This document shows, one piece after another, positions 23,080-34,895 of a stretch of DNA of 64,000 nucleotides. Source of the DNA: Trichopria drosophilae (lineage: Eukaryota; Arthropoda; Insecta; Hymenoptera; Diapriidae). The translations under genes were made by a program, and so were the position numbers. The notes under the pieces were generated by a model. That model was not told the origin of the DNA. It searched no databases and saw only the letters and a list, made by a program, of their open reading frames with translations. The stretch is from NCBI GenBank assembly GCA_030407085.1, contig CM059587.1, positions 35,623,001 to 35,687,000 on the forward strand, given 5' to 3'. Each line of letters starts with the position of its first letter. The stretch's first letter is position 1.

Positions 23080-26000
23080 TCAAGTTCGATTGTATCCTCT
23101 TCGAGATTCTCGACTAGTTGGTAAATCAGCTTTGTCTCCAGAGTACGGTGCCCCACGTTCGTCGAGGGTCCGCAAGGTGGAAGGAATTGGTATACTGCCT
23201 ACAAGGCAATTGACGTATTGCAATAGGGTCTTCGATAGTGGCGTATTTATCGATATGTATCCATCATCTGTATTGACCCCACGTACAATTCCTGTAAAAA
23301 AAGGGTACAAATGTTTAACATTCTTTAACTCTCAACAGCCTGAAAAATGCATTTACCATAACCGTAGCAGACAGTTTCATGATGCCTCGTTAGCACTAAT
23401 GGATAATTTTTTGCATCCGGCGAATCTTTACAAGATTCGACATCATCAGGGTTAACGCCACATAATGCTACAAGATTTCCATTCATTGCGGCAAGTATAT
23501 GTGTCGGAGAAAGATTCGATTGCAACGATGATAAACATAATGAAGATAGAGATAATCTGAAAATTTGATTTTCAAAAGTTTGTTTCTTTTATCGTAAATA
23601 ATGTATGCGTAAGTTACTCACTTATAAGGTACAACGTTAGTTATACTTGGTGCGGCCAGCTCCGGTAACCTGAAATAAAAAATTTATACAAACTTTTAAC
23701 AGATCTCCGTTGTTAAAATGTATTAATACTTACGATATTTCATCTGCATTGCTAATGATTTGGCTAAGGTACGAAAGAACTACTAATTCGCGTTTTTGGT
23801 AAGGTTCTATCTTCAATGTATCCGAGTCTCCGTATCCTTCAGCGCACGAATTAATAACGTGTAAATTATATTTGCATTCGAGTTTTGGAGTTGATTTTGC
23901 CCTCCAATTTTCACATTCAAATGAAGAAAATCTCTGAAAAATACAAGTTTTAGCTGAACTTCTTAACCTGTTAACGTCAAGAAGGACACTTTTTTCACTT
24001 AAATTTCAATCCAAAATTTCATATGAAAATCCAAGTTCAAATAAATTGAAAGGTACATGTCTTGCTATTTTCGAGGTCGCTCTTTTCAGTGCTGTTGTCA
24101 AAATTGAGCTATCTTAACCCATTAACGCCTGAAATGACAATTTTTATACTTCATTTTCAATCAAGTATTTCATATCAAAATCAAAGTTGAAAAGAATTGA
24201 GAGGTGCGTATCCTACTGTTTACGAGGTCGCTATTCAAGATTCCGAGGTCAAAATTGAGTTTCAGCCATCAGAAATTTCAATATGGCGTCGAATATGAAA
24301 AAAAATTCAAATCAATTTTTTTCGAGCTATTAGAATATTGGGATTCTATTGAAACTCTGAACAAAGCTGAACAAAATGCTTCAATTTTAAGGAAAAATTT
24401 TACTTTTATACCCCACATCATTCTAACGACCTCAAAATGGCCTCAACAATGAAAATTTCTTTAAGAAATTTCTGAACGCTCTAACTCAAAAACTACCAAC
24501 TTTTAAAAAAATATGCCCAGAATGAAAAGTTCTTAAAATTCATCAAGCGATATAGTGGAATTTTTTCAAAATTTTTGGATGTCATTTTAAGGCATTTTTT
24601 TCAACATTTTTTTCAAAATTGTAATTTATTTACAAAAAATTCTGAAAAAAATTTAGTGTATTCTCTGATGAATTCTAAGAGTTATTTGTTCTTTGCAATT
24701 TTTTTGAAAAGTTAATAGTTTTCGAGGAAATGAATTTCAAATATTATAGTTTAAGATTCTTTTCCCCCCAAAAACTATTAACTTTTGGAAAAAATTGCAA
24801 AGAACATAAAACTCGTAGAATTCATAAGTGAATACATCACATTTTTTTCAGAATTTTTCATAAATAAATTATGATTTTGAAAAAAATATTGAAAAAAAAT
24901 GTCTCAAAATGTCATCACAAAAATCTGAAAAAATTCCACTATATTTCTCGATTAATTCTAAGAACTTTTCATTCTTAGCATTTTTTTATAACAGCATGTA
25001 GTTTTTGAGTTAGAACGTTCAGAAATTTTTCAAAGAAATTTTCATTGTTGACGCCATTTTGAGGTCATTAGAATGATGTAGGGTATAAAAGTAAAATTTT
25101 TCCTTAAAATTGAAGTATTTTTTTCACCTTTGTTCAGAGTTTCAATAAAATCCCAATATTCTAAGGGCTCGAAAAAAATTGATAGGAATAAATAATTCCC
25201 AATTTTTTTGAATTTTTTTAAAAGTTCGGCACCATATTGGAATTCCTGATGGCTGAAACTCAATTTCGACCTCGGAATCTTGAAGAGCGACCTCGAAAAC
25301 AATAGGATATGTACCTTTCAATTCTTTTCATATGAAATACTTTATTGATAATGAAGTATAAAAAATGCCATTTCAGGCGTTAACGGGTTAATTAGAAAAT
25401 TAAATATGTCAATTTAAATGTCAAAATAACGCGAAAAATCGAGTCTTCTTTTTTATAAAACATTTTTTTCTCATCGAAAGAATATTTGTTGTCAGAAAAT
25501 TTCTTCATTTAACAAAATGGCGACTCCAATGACAAATTTCTAATTAAACCTTAACAATAGTTTTTCTTGAAAACTATAGACTTTAGAAAAAATTTCCTTA
25601 GAACAAAAATGTGTTCGAATTGGTCAAAGAATACTCTCAAATTTTTTCAGGTTTTTTGGACGACTTTTTTAAAAATGTCGATTTTTTTAATTTTCAAAAA
25701 ATAAAAAATTTTACCAATATATTCTGACAAAATTTGAGAGGATTTTTTGACTCATTCTAAAACGTATTTATTCTTAGAAAATTTTTTCTGAAGTCTATAC
25801 TTTTCAAGAAAAACAATTGTTAAGTTTTAATTAAAAATTTGTCATTGGAGTCGCCATTTTGTGATCACCATGTTAGTTTTTAAATATTTAAATAATTTAT
25901 CTTGATACTGTAACTATCGGGTCCACGTTTAATGACGAAATTTTCTGACGACAAATATTCTTTCGATGAGAAAAAAATGTTTTATAAAAAAGAAAACTCG

Positions 26001-28217
26001 ATTTTTCGCGTTATTTTGACATTTAAATCGACATATTTAATTTTCTAATTAAGATAGCTCAATTTTGACAACAGCATTGAAAAGAGCGACCTCGAAAATA
26101 GTAAGACATGTACCTTTCAATTTATTTCAACTTGGATTTTCAAATGAAATTCTTTATTGAAATTGATGCGAAGAAAGTGTCCTACTTGACGTTAATGGGT
26201 TAAATTTGTCACTTACACGCTTGTTAAGTTATGTACTCACTTTGTTAATATATTCATCACTGAGCTCATCGCTAAAGTTATGTTTAGCTCTTTTCGATAT
26301 AATTTGTATAACATCGGTCGGTTTTACTAGTTTTAAAATTTGAACAGTGATATCTTTTCCCACACCATGACAGAAACCCATTGTATTTACTATTACTGGA
26401 TACCCAGCTAATTTTTTTTCGTTATTTAAGAATTTAATTAATTTTTCTACACATTTTATGTAATGATCTCGACACCTTACGACGGAAATGTCGGCGACAA
26501 AAAATTGATGGTATGGAGTTTTTAAATGAGTAAAGTTTGGGCCGAAAATCTGTTTCGAAATCAGATTTATTGAAATACAGGAATGCGGCGTGAACTCTGC
26601 TTGTCCAGGATCCAAATCGACTACAACGACTTTGTCGGATACTGACAAGAAGCTATTAAACAAATACTTGGTCAAAGTTGACTTTCCAACATTTTGTCCA
26701 CCAACAATTACAATTCTGAGTTTCTTTTCTGGCCTGCATTGATCTAAAAACGTTTCGGACAATTCACATTTAGGTTTAATTTCCCTTTCTAATTCTTGAT
26801 GATAAAAATTTGCTTGCAGAACTACTTCCGCTCGTTTAGGGTCAGTCCACGAGTAGTTCTTTGTGTCTTCAACTTTAGGAAAGATTTTCAAAGAACAATG
26901 TGCACTGAGAAAATTTGTTAAAGTGTTTTCCAAATTTTCTAAAAGTAACACTGTCCAACCTACGTCGCAATTCGAAATATCGTGATGTAAATTAGTTTCT
27001 ATGGAACGATCAACACCTTCTTCGGTCAACATATCCCATAGGTCTTCGATACTGTATTCCAGAGATGACTTACATGATTTCATTGCAATGTGACTGAAAC
27101 CTCTCGGAGAATATATGTCAGCGCTTGACGACGTGTCAAGGACCGATCCCAGTACCTCAATCGCTCCATATAAAACCTTGACTTTTAGCTTTCCAGCAAA
27201 AGAAAATTTTGTGTTTGGTTTGAGTACTACAAAGACTCCAGAGACAAGCGAGTAGTAGTGAGGATATTGAGTCGACGTATTATCTTCGTTCTGAAGTTGG
27301 CACATCCAATTTAAGTTCGAAGCTAGTTTTTTCATTTCATCTATGAAACAATTGGTTAATAATGTATATCATGCACTCTTAACAAAAGTGTAGCTTTACT
27401 ATGCGTCATGTTGGAATTAAATCGAATTACATTTAACGTAGTAAAAGTAAAAGTTGCGTGTATAAAAAGTATGCGGAATTCTAAAATAAATGAGAAAACC
27501 GTACAAAAGTCGCAGAATTTGCATTATCGCTGATTACATGTAAGTATATTTATAATGCAACATAATTAATTGGTAACAGGTCTAATTAACATTATTAAAT
27601 GTTGACATTTGCAATTTCAACATTCAAACTCAACATTCGACAAACTGTACATTTGTAATTTCAACATTAAACAAAGTCAACATTAATTTTAGTTTATTGA
27701 ATATTATTGTATTTTGAAAATCGAGAGTAATAACATTAATCGTAACATAAATTAAATCTTGAATCTCTGTTAATAATTGTCAATAATTCAAATGAATGAT
27801 AACAATTTGTATTAAAGAATTTAATGAATATTGTGGGTTTGTTCACGGAGATATTCAATTAAATTATAGTATTTCGGTTAGGTTAGGCTAGGTTAGGTTA
27901 TGTTGAATGCACATGACATTTTAATAATTTTTTATATTATTTATATTATTTGTTGATTTAGTCAAATGTTGAGTTCGAAAATGTTGATTTTGTTAAATGC
28001 TGAGTTTGAAAATGTTGAGTTTGTTTTGTGTTGATTAGACATGTAGCCAATTAATTTGACATGAATCAATTTACATATTTCCAACAAACACGTAGTAATA
28101 TTAAGCTTGTTTTTTTTTTATTTAATTAAAAGTAACATAATATTAAATACAATGTACTGTTTACAAAAACCAAAAATTACCTTGGTCCATTATCTCCATA
28201 TTTATTAGATTAGACAT
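23080..28217 (-). CDS. Nol9: NOL9/Grc3-type polynucleotide 5'-hydroxyl kinase, 6 exons
   Basis: This family consists of nucleolar RNA/DNA 5'-kinases (Clp1/Grc3 type) that phosphorylate the 5'-hydroxyl end formed during pre-rRNA ITS2 processing. Exons on the minus strand: 28217-28181, 27340-26241, 23933-23734, 23669-23622, 23556-23357, 23291-23080. All are GT-AG and in phase, giving 1797 nt, or 598 residues plus stop. Exon 2 carries the Walker A loop VGGQNVGKST (225-234), the DLDPGQAEFTP motif (254-264) and VNTMGFCHGVGKDI (330-343), in the order expected for Grc3/NOL9. The C-terminal part (IVRGVN, then QYVNCLVGSIPIP) matches the family's closing domain. The first ATG is at 28217; an in-frame ATG at 28199 would remove six residues. 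Introns 3-5 are only 64-65 nt, whereas intron 2 is 2307 nt because of nested transposons. Confidence 0.9.
23963..26203. mobile_element. TTAA-flanked foldback element (piggyBac-like, non-autonomous), outer copy
   Basis: TTAA at 23963-23966 and 26200-26203 flank the termini. The right end, read inward, is CCCATTAACGTCAAGTAGG and the left is CCTGTTAACGTCAAGAAGG. The arms pair over several hundred bases, with the centre near 25690. TTAA target duplication and CCC-starting inverted ends are hallmarks of the piggyBac superfamily. No transposase is encoded. A second element interrupts the left arm at 24114-25391, leaving a native length of about 967 bp. Confidence 0.85.
24114..25391. mobile_element. 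TTAA-flanked foldback element nested in the outer one
   Basis: TTAA at 24114-24117 and 25388-25391 flank mirrored ends that begin CCCATTAACGCCTGAAATG on the left and CCCGTTAACGCCTGAAATG on the right. The arms pair along nearly the whole 1.27 kb, with the centre near 24745. The intact right arm of the outer element (around 26040-26060) shows the same site with a single TTAA, which proves the insertion. Two mirrored reading frames of 82-86 residues are palindrome by-products. Confidence 0.88.
27559..28060. mobile_element. Foldback element in NOL9 intron 1
   Basis: AATTAATTGG, ACAGGTCTAAT and AAC near 27567-27592 are mirrored at about 28031-28060 (GATTAGACATGT, CCAATTAATT). Inside, CAACATT-rich sequence at about 27600-27675 pairs with AATGTTGA-rich sequence at about 27962-28022. 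Non-coding and about 500 bp. Confidence 0.6.
27876..27901 (+). repeat. Interstitial TTAGG-like telomeric repeat
   Basis: Five near-perfect GGTTA/TTAGG units, one with a C substitution. (TTAGG)n is the ancestral insect telomere repeat, so this supports an arthropod source. Confidence 0.7.
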
Positions 28218-28353
28218 ATAAATAAGGGGCGTGGCTAAACGAGCCTGTGGACGAATAATGAAGGAAGACAAGAAACGCTACCTAGCTGTAGAGACGTGAG
28301 AAATTACTATCAGCGCCATCATACGCCTAGCAAATGAACTATGAAAATGTACA
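28218..28353 (-). promoter_or_regulatory. Presumed NOL9 5' UTR and promoter
   Basis: About 136 bp lies between the first NOL9 ATG and a DNA transposon, so the core promoter must lie here or within that transposon. No TATA box is evident. Confidence 0.3.
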
Positions 28354-28797
28354 TACAGTAGTTCTCCCCTTATTCTAATTTGTCCAGTCAGGCAAGATGG
28401 CGGCCTTCTTCCCTTATTCTAATTTTCTCCTCTCCCCCACTACTCAAATTCTTGTTTCACTTTTTTTCTCCAAACATTCAACATAAATAAGTACCTTTGC
28501 CTTTATCCAAACATTCAACGTGAATAATTTACATACAAACCACTGTGACACATCGAATTTACGGATGTGTACAAATAATTTTATTTAGGGGTTATGTTTT
28601 CATTCCTCCTATAAGGCATACGCATACATACATACCGTACCTATACATATGTACATACATTCTACACATGCATATAAAGCGGTAGGCGTGGTGGGGAGAA
28701 CGCGTGAGGGGAAATATTAGAATACGAGAAGGGAAAAAATTGCAATAAGAGAAGAACTTAGAATATGGGAAATTAGAATAAGGGGAGAACTACTGTA
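28354..28797. mobile_element. TA-flanked inverted-repeat element, CAGTAGTTCTCCCC ends
   Basis: TA followed by CAGTAGTTCTCCCCTTATTC at the left is mirrored perfectly by the right end at 28772-28797. TA flanks and CAGTAG-starting ends suggest a pogo-like (Tc1/mariner superfamily) MITE of about 440 bp. No transposase is present. Confidence 0.75.
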
Positions 28798-28921
28798 CAT
28801 ACAAAATATGTAATTATAAAATGTCACATTTAAAATAAAGCAATGCATATTTAAAATTGTAAAAATACAAACCAATTGTACAAAATATTCCAATATATGT
28901 TGACAATTTACAATGAATATG

Positions 28922-29918
28922 TACAGTAGAACCCCTCTTATTTGAATCGTTTCCCCTCGAGCCTTCCCCCACCACCGATCGAACATCTCGATACAGTGTT
29001 TACATCCTCAAAGTTGTATAGTGTAAATACATACTGTTTAACCTAAATTTGCAAACATGTGCAGTCGGTAGACTGATATGTAATGAAACTTCAAATTAAT
29101 TTATACTTTGTTTTACTTTTATCCTCTTTATCTTTGTTATAAATATCAATATTATTTTATACAGAGGCAATATGTACCGAACAGATTATGTTTGTAACTA
29201 TTGGGCATTATAATGCCCGTTTGTTGAAATAAATACAATACAATATATGTAATACAATACAATTTAAAATTTTGCATCAAACTCATGATTTACATCATAC
29301 AAATTATTCGAGAAGCTGCTAATTTCGTAAAATAAAAGTGCGCATTTGAAGGTTAGGATGTTGTCAATTTTTAATGATGTATTTCAAGACCTCCACAAAA
29401 ATTGAAGTCATTCATTATAGTACTGAATTTGAAGCGATCTGAAGCTTTCATTAATCATATTTACAAATTTGGGTTAAGTATTGTCTCCTATATTCATTTC
29501 GGTCTTAATCACAGTGTATTTGTTTGTGAAACAAAAAATTATTGATACATAATTATATGTAATAAAGTGCATAATGTAAATTTAAAATGTTTATTTCTAC
29601 ACTCAAATGCAGATATAAATGACCGTAAATAAATGCGAAATGTTGCAGTCTGTATTTATCACATAAAGGCACGAGTTGTGATCTCGTTACGTTTTTATCC
29701 AAATTTAAAGTTCTCTACACATTTTTCAGATATATATATATTACACAATTCAACTCTAAAATATATACAATGTCTAACAAAAATAAAAAGATATCAGATA
29801 TTATCACCTACTATTAAAGCAGTAAGTAGAGTAAGGTGGTAAGGGGAAATTTCAAATAAGAGGGGTCGGCGCCATCTTGAAAAGCATGACCAGTTGAAAT
29901 AAGAGAGGTTCTACTGTA
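28922..29918. mobile_element. TA-flanked inverted-repeat element, CAGTAGAACC ends
   Basis: The left end CAGTAGAACCCCTCTTATTT is mirrored by AAATAAGAGAGGTTCTACTG at the right, with TA at both edges (28922 and 29917). About 1 kb, pogo-like by its ends, and related to the preceding element. Inside, at about 29185-29245, lies what looks like a non-LTR retrotransposon 3' tail ending in AATAAATACAATACAAT. Confidence 0.72.
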
Positions 29919-31600
29919 ATTAGGTATATTTTGTTACTCCTTATGCACAGGTGCATGTGTACCCGATTTTCTCTCTCTACATAATATATTGTTCGCACCA
30001 AACATTTTCTTTCTCACTTACTCCTAGGGGAAAACAGACTGGGATAGACAAATTCTAGTTTCCTTTTACATTCGCCCCTCTACTGTCTTTGTCCCCTCCT
30101 GACTATTCTCTCCTTGTTTTTTATACATGTGGAAAAGTAGCTTGAAACTTCGCCGTCATTACGCTTCAATCGAAATGCGAACAAGTCATAAATTAACAAG
30201 AGGCAACACTTTGTGAGTTTTCATTTTGGTTTCCTTTATTGTTCGTCGATGATTAGGACGCCTTAATATCGCACTATGTATATAAGAAGACTGATTTTAG
30301 GCGTCTTTAAAACGGGGTCTCTTCGAAGACGTCATTTTGCTGTCCTTTGGACTTTTTTGAATTCTCTTAATACCCAACTCGGAAAAGTCATCTTTAAGCC
30401 AACATTCTAAGGGCGCTTTTTTGATGTCTCAAATAAGACGATTCTACGACGTCTGTTCGCAGACAATCTTTTAAGGACGAAATATTTGGAAACTTTTGGA
30501 CACGCCTACATATAAGACGTCTCGAAAATGTGCGCCTCTAAGACATCTCTGTGAAGTTTGTGTTTGATGGGGTATTCTGAAACGTAATCACATTGAAGAA
30601 TGTCTAACGAATCCTCAGAAATACGCTGAATCAAAATGAATTTTTTCTATCACTTTAAATCCAAGTTCTGTTTTTCAACAGTAGGTGAAAAATGGAATGT
30701 TGGTTTTCCGTTACATCCCTCCTTCAATAAAATACAATATGTAAATACATTGGTCTGCGCGCTAAGTTGTATCATCCAAAGTGATATATAAATATCCTAA
30801 GTTATACGTTTGCCTTGTCCAAAATTATACCAGTCTCATGGTGTAAGTATATAGATTACACCATGACCAGTCTCTTCCTCTTCTTCCCCCACCGCATTAT
30901 TTCGCTGAGCCACAATCGATTCGCCACACTCACACACAGAAGCACTCATTGCACGGATATAAACAAAGTTAAGGAAGTGGGGATATAACTTTGGACCAAC
31001 TTCCGCCATTTTGAAAGAACGAAATGACGTAGTAAAAAATATTTTATTTAATTAAATGAGACTGCATTTAATGCATTTAATAATTTTTTTTAATTTCATA
31101 ACTTTTAATACGTCTGAATCCTGTTTCTCAATCCTGGAATAAGTATTAGATAGTATGAAATGTAATATTTTCGAATGTGTCTGTATCGGCTTAGGAAGCA
31201 TATACATTTGATAAAAACCACGAAACCGGGCCCTTTTTATTTCGATGATATGAACTCTCACAATAATTATTGCTTTAATAGTTTGTTTGCATTCAAAATA
31301 AAACAGAAGTACAATCATATGCTTTTGCGTGTGCTTTTGTAAAAAATACTGGATATTGATACATATATGCATCATACATAGATACCTGTACATAATGTGA
31401 CACATGCAATCCGAGATAGCAGAATACAAAATAGTTTAGAATAATCTCATAATATGTTGTACAAGAGGTCAGATGCGTCAAATTGTTAGCAGTTTTTCTG
31501 AGCTTGAGATCTTAACGATCTCATGATGATATCAAGTGCAGAGAAACCTCATAATTGTCAAAGCAGGTACAAAGGTGCGAATGTGTCAGCAGCACCTAGC
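29919..31600. other. Intergenic, no gene recognised
   Basis: Around 30280-30540, AAGACGTCT-like words recur irregularly. At 30836-30866 there is a perfect 11-bp stem with a 9-nt loop (TCATGGTGTAA and its complement), flanked by direct copies of ACCAGTCTC. Nothing coding was recognised. Confidence 0.5.
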
Positions 31601-32039
31601 GTTTAACGTCCTAACCCCAGATGGGAGCGATTTGTTTGTAAACGGTACCGGTAAGTACATTTATGGGCTCCCTTAATAGTTACGAAACATTCGTAAGTAT
31701 CTGAATTCAGAATGATTGACAATTTCTCACAAAATACTTCTAGAACAATCTGAAGATGATCACTTAATTCAGTCACTTTATCATTAAATATGGATTCAAA
31801 GACATTCGCGAGTATTGACAAGAGTATAAATGGTCAAATTACGAATTTCGAAGGATTGAAAATGGCAATCCTTTTTCAATTGTTCGGACTTTACAATTAT
31901 TTTCGATTCTTAATTCCTTTGAAGTCATTTTGGGAATCGGAATTGGTTTGGTACTGGTGAAACTTTCATCAGGTTCGAGGGTTGTCCCTCAGAATTCAGC
32001 GCACTTAACTATTTCTCTTTGTATGCTATTCCTAAGGTT

Positions 32040-33075
32040 CATTCAGGGTTTAGCTGGATAACCAGCTCCATTGCAGAAGCTCAGTATTTGCGGTAGACTT
32101 TGCCCCCTGGCTTTTTTCTTGCCCAGAGAAGGAGACTCCAGATATTCAATTCTCATCTCCATTAGTGCAGGGCATTCACATGTGTATTGACGATTCCTCT
32201 TTGTTCTCGTCACATCTGGTACATAATCAGGAAGTTTTTCTTCCACAGCCAGTGAGGATTTTTATGAAAATTCGTATTCTTATTCGCTCTAAATTGGTCA
32301 GCTGATCAAATCATCTGCCTGCCCACAATTCTTGTGCAAGAGTTTCAGTCGTGCTGCATTAATTTTGCTTTATCCAGTGTTTCATCTGTTGGGTTTTCAT
32401 ATGTTTCTCTAGCATATTAGGTCCTTCTTGAAAGGCCATTGCAATATTCCCAATCATGTCTATTCTGTTGATTATGTTAAGATTTGTTCTTGCAGTTAGG
32501 TCCCGCAAACATAGCTTTGCATCTTTCACTGACATTGAATTGGATTGTCTATTGCTCGCAGCGCCGTTTGGCCGTCGAAGCATATTCATACTGTTTTGTT
32601 TGTATCTCCTTTTCCGTGAAAGTATCAGCACACTAAAGAATGACCGTAATCTATCATTGGAAAGCTGTGTTGAATTTATTGAGCTTGAGGGAAAAATCCT
32701 CTCTGTCGGTAGTAAACTGTCCCTACACCCTGGCTTGTTTCGGAACCATCAGTAAACCAGATGATTCTATGCAAGCGTTGTTGATTTATTTTCCCAGTAC
32801 TCTTTAATGGAGGGAAGTTACTCTGAAGTTATTCTTCCCTGAATCAACAGACTGGATGCAATACTGTGATGGATTTCATATGTCTTTCAGTATACCTCTA
32901 AAGAGTTTTTCGTGCCTTCTCATTTTACCTGTTAATCTTCCTAAGCACTTGAATTTGTAAAAGGTTCTCATGGCTTCGCCTTTTACTGCCTGATCGATGG
33001 TCGGCAATAAGAATCTCACTGATGCTGTAGGTGTACTTTTTCTTACGCAGCAAATGCCCCTTAGGAACAAACCCT
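32040..33075 (-). pseudogene. Decayed non-LTR retrotransposon, end of RT plus RNase H plus C-terminal knuckle
   Basis: Minus-strand fragments occur in the order of an I/R1/jockey-like ORF2 C-terminal half. First is STPTASVRFLL followed by KGEAMRTFYKF (33045-32950), resembling the post-RT segment. Then comes IIWFTDGSETSQG (about 32765-32720), the RNase H start with its DGS motif. Last is CECPALMEMRIEYLESPSLG (about 32180-32120), a zinc-knuckle-type end. The pieces lie in different frames with stops, so the copy is dead. Confidence 0.7.
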
Positions 33076-33589
33076 GTGCTCGATTTAATCTTTATTGTAT
33101 ATGGATTTGATCCTTTCGGGACGGCGAACCCCCGAATTTGGTTAGGTGGAACGTCAAAACTCATGACACGCTGCTTCCTGTAATTCGGGCACGCTGCCTG
33201 CCCGATCCGCGGGTACTTAGCGTTCCCGCGGTTCAGGTGCCGTATTTGCCCGAATGGGACATTCGAAACTTTCTTCTATATTCATATGGAAACGAACAAA
33301 AACTCATTTTACAATTTTTTGTACCGGATAAGAAAAAATGTGACCTTTCACTGCAATTATGTATATAAAATAATAAGCATCCAATTTATTTACAATGTTC
33401 CAAAATCATAACCAAATTTTGAGAATTTAATAAATAGACTTTACTCATGTAAAGAGCAAATTTCGTAAAAGTAGCACCTTAAAGCCGCAAATAAGATGTA
33501 AGTAAACAAAACAAAGTAAAAAAATGTGTATTTTACCATTCAATCCAATTTCTCGAGAAATATTAAAAGTGATAAATTCAGATTTCATA

Positions 33590-34120
33590 AAATTACAAAA
33601 TTAAAAATGGCTGATCCAATATGATGGGAAAAATTTTTGTTTAATTTCAATTTTGTTCAAAAAAGGTATTGGAATGATTTTTAATCCCAATAAAACCCCA
33701 ATTATGAAAAGAATTTTGACTTATTGAATCCCCTCAAATGCCGTTCTACATACGGCCATCAAAATGAATTCCAGCGAATACAAGATTTGGAATTAAAAAA
33801 TATCTCATTGTTTCCCCTCAAATTCCTCCCATTAAAAACTACCATTCAATACCAAATATGGCATAAAAGAATGTATTACTGAATCTCCTCGAAATCTATC
33901 AATTACCACTTCAAAATTAATTCCACTGTATTCCATATTTGGAATTCAAACTCATTTTAATGAATTCCCTTGAATGACCATGGCCCTAAATTAATTTTGA
34001 ATTCCAGCCCAGAATTGCTAAAGATATATTATGGATCCTCTTGAATACCAACGATTCCAAATATTAAAACTTATCCCAACGGATACCAAATTTGGAATTG
34101 TGTTCAAATGAATACTGAAT
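33590..34120. repeat. Degenerate array of GAATTCC/CCCTCAAAT phrases
   Basis: Phrases close to AAATTTGGAATT, GAATCCCCTCAAAT and ACCA recur roughly every 60-120 bp. It starts with the AAAATGGCTGATCCAATATG phrase that also occurs in the foldback elements at 37 and 48 kb. Non-coding. Confidence 0.45.
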
Positions 34121-34223
34121 TTACTATTATGATAAAATTATTAAAAACATAAATAATGATCATTGAATAGATGCACAAGTTCATAAAATTATATGTAAAT
34201 TAACTTTTGTTTCATATAACAAC

Positions 34224-34330
34224 CCTGCAACCACAAAAGTAACAGTTATGTAACAACTATGTAACATTTATGTAACAATGTAACCATTACGTAAATATTA
34301 CATAACTGTTACTTTTCGTGTTTACAGGTT
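34224..34330. mobile_element. About 100-bp inverted-repeat element
   Basis: CACAAAAGTAACAGTTATGTAA at about 34234 is mirrored by TTACATAACTGTTACTTTT ending near 34318, with TATGTAACA repeats between. Non-coding and very short, so a MITE remnant. Confidence 0.55.
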
Positions 34331-34520
34331 TATATACACGCAGAAAAAGACCAACACTTTGTTTCGATTGTTTTTAAAGTAAATAATTCAGTGAAATTTC
34401 GCTGTGAATTGTGGTATTTATTGTATTTTAGTCTGCCCGAATACATTGTTATATAAACACGTAGAAAAATTCTCTACTTTCTGTTTCAACTATTCGTTAT
34501 TTTTTCATTATTTCACAACA

Positions 34521-34610
34521 GTGAGTGTGGCCGAGTGGTTGCGCTTCAAACTTGCTGCGCAGAGGACTGAGGTTCGATTCTCGGTCGAAACGAATCTGCT
34601 TTTTTTTTTT
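34521..34610 (+). ncRNA. tRNA-like RNA polymerase III unit (SINE head or tRNA pseudogene)
   Basis: An A-box match TGGCCGAGTGG (34528-34538) is followed 32 nt later by a B-box match GGTTCGATTC (34571-34580). The T-arm can pair (CTGAG with CTCGG) and a T-run terminator lies at 34600-34610. The would-be acceptor stem does not pair and the anticodon arm has an oversized loop, so it is not a functional tRNA. A tRNA-derived SINE promoter fits best. Confidence 0.5.
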
Positions 34611-34895
34611 AATTTATTGATTTGGGATTATATGGGATTAAAAAAGATAGAATTGTTTTAATTTCAATACCAACAAAAAAGGGATTAAAAAGTTTGAATC
34701 ACTTTTAATCTTTTTTCGTTTACTGGGTTTGAGGAAAAATTGTGTTTGAGAAATTGACCTTAAACGCTCACACGCAAACTTAGGATAATTTATTTCTATT
34801 TTTCCATATTGTATTTTAGTTGCTTCCTAAAAGACGAAATTAAAGAACTACTTAGTTAAAAAACCTTCATAACGCTCTATATCACAAAACACAAT

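Larger units (their letters stand above)
23934..26240. other. NOL9 intron 2, expanded by transposons
   Basis: All but 33 nt at one side and 37 nt at the other is the TTAA element at 23963-26203. Without the insertion and its duplicated TTAA the intron would be 70 nt, close to the 64-65 nt of the next three introns. Confidence 0.85.
27341..28180. other. NOL9 intron 1 with foldback and TTAGG tract
   Basis: An 840-bp intron after a 37-nt first coding exon. It contains the inverted-repeat element at about 27559-28060 and, inside that element, a telomere-like tract. Confidence 0.75.

Noticed and set aside
23325..23346. Read-through NOL9 ending GKCIFQAVES followed by a stop
   Set aside because: A short intron from GTAAAT at 23356 to the acceptor before 23291 restores the conserved GIVRG C-terminal segment of the family. 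The read-through ending does not resemble it.
24204..25302. Two similar 82-86 residue frames on opposite strands
   Set aside because: They are mirror images of the arms of the nested TTAA foldback in the NOL9 intron, not genes.
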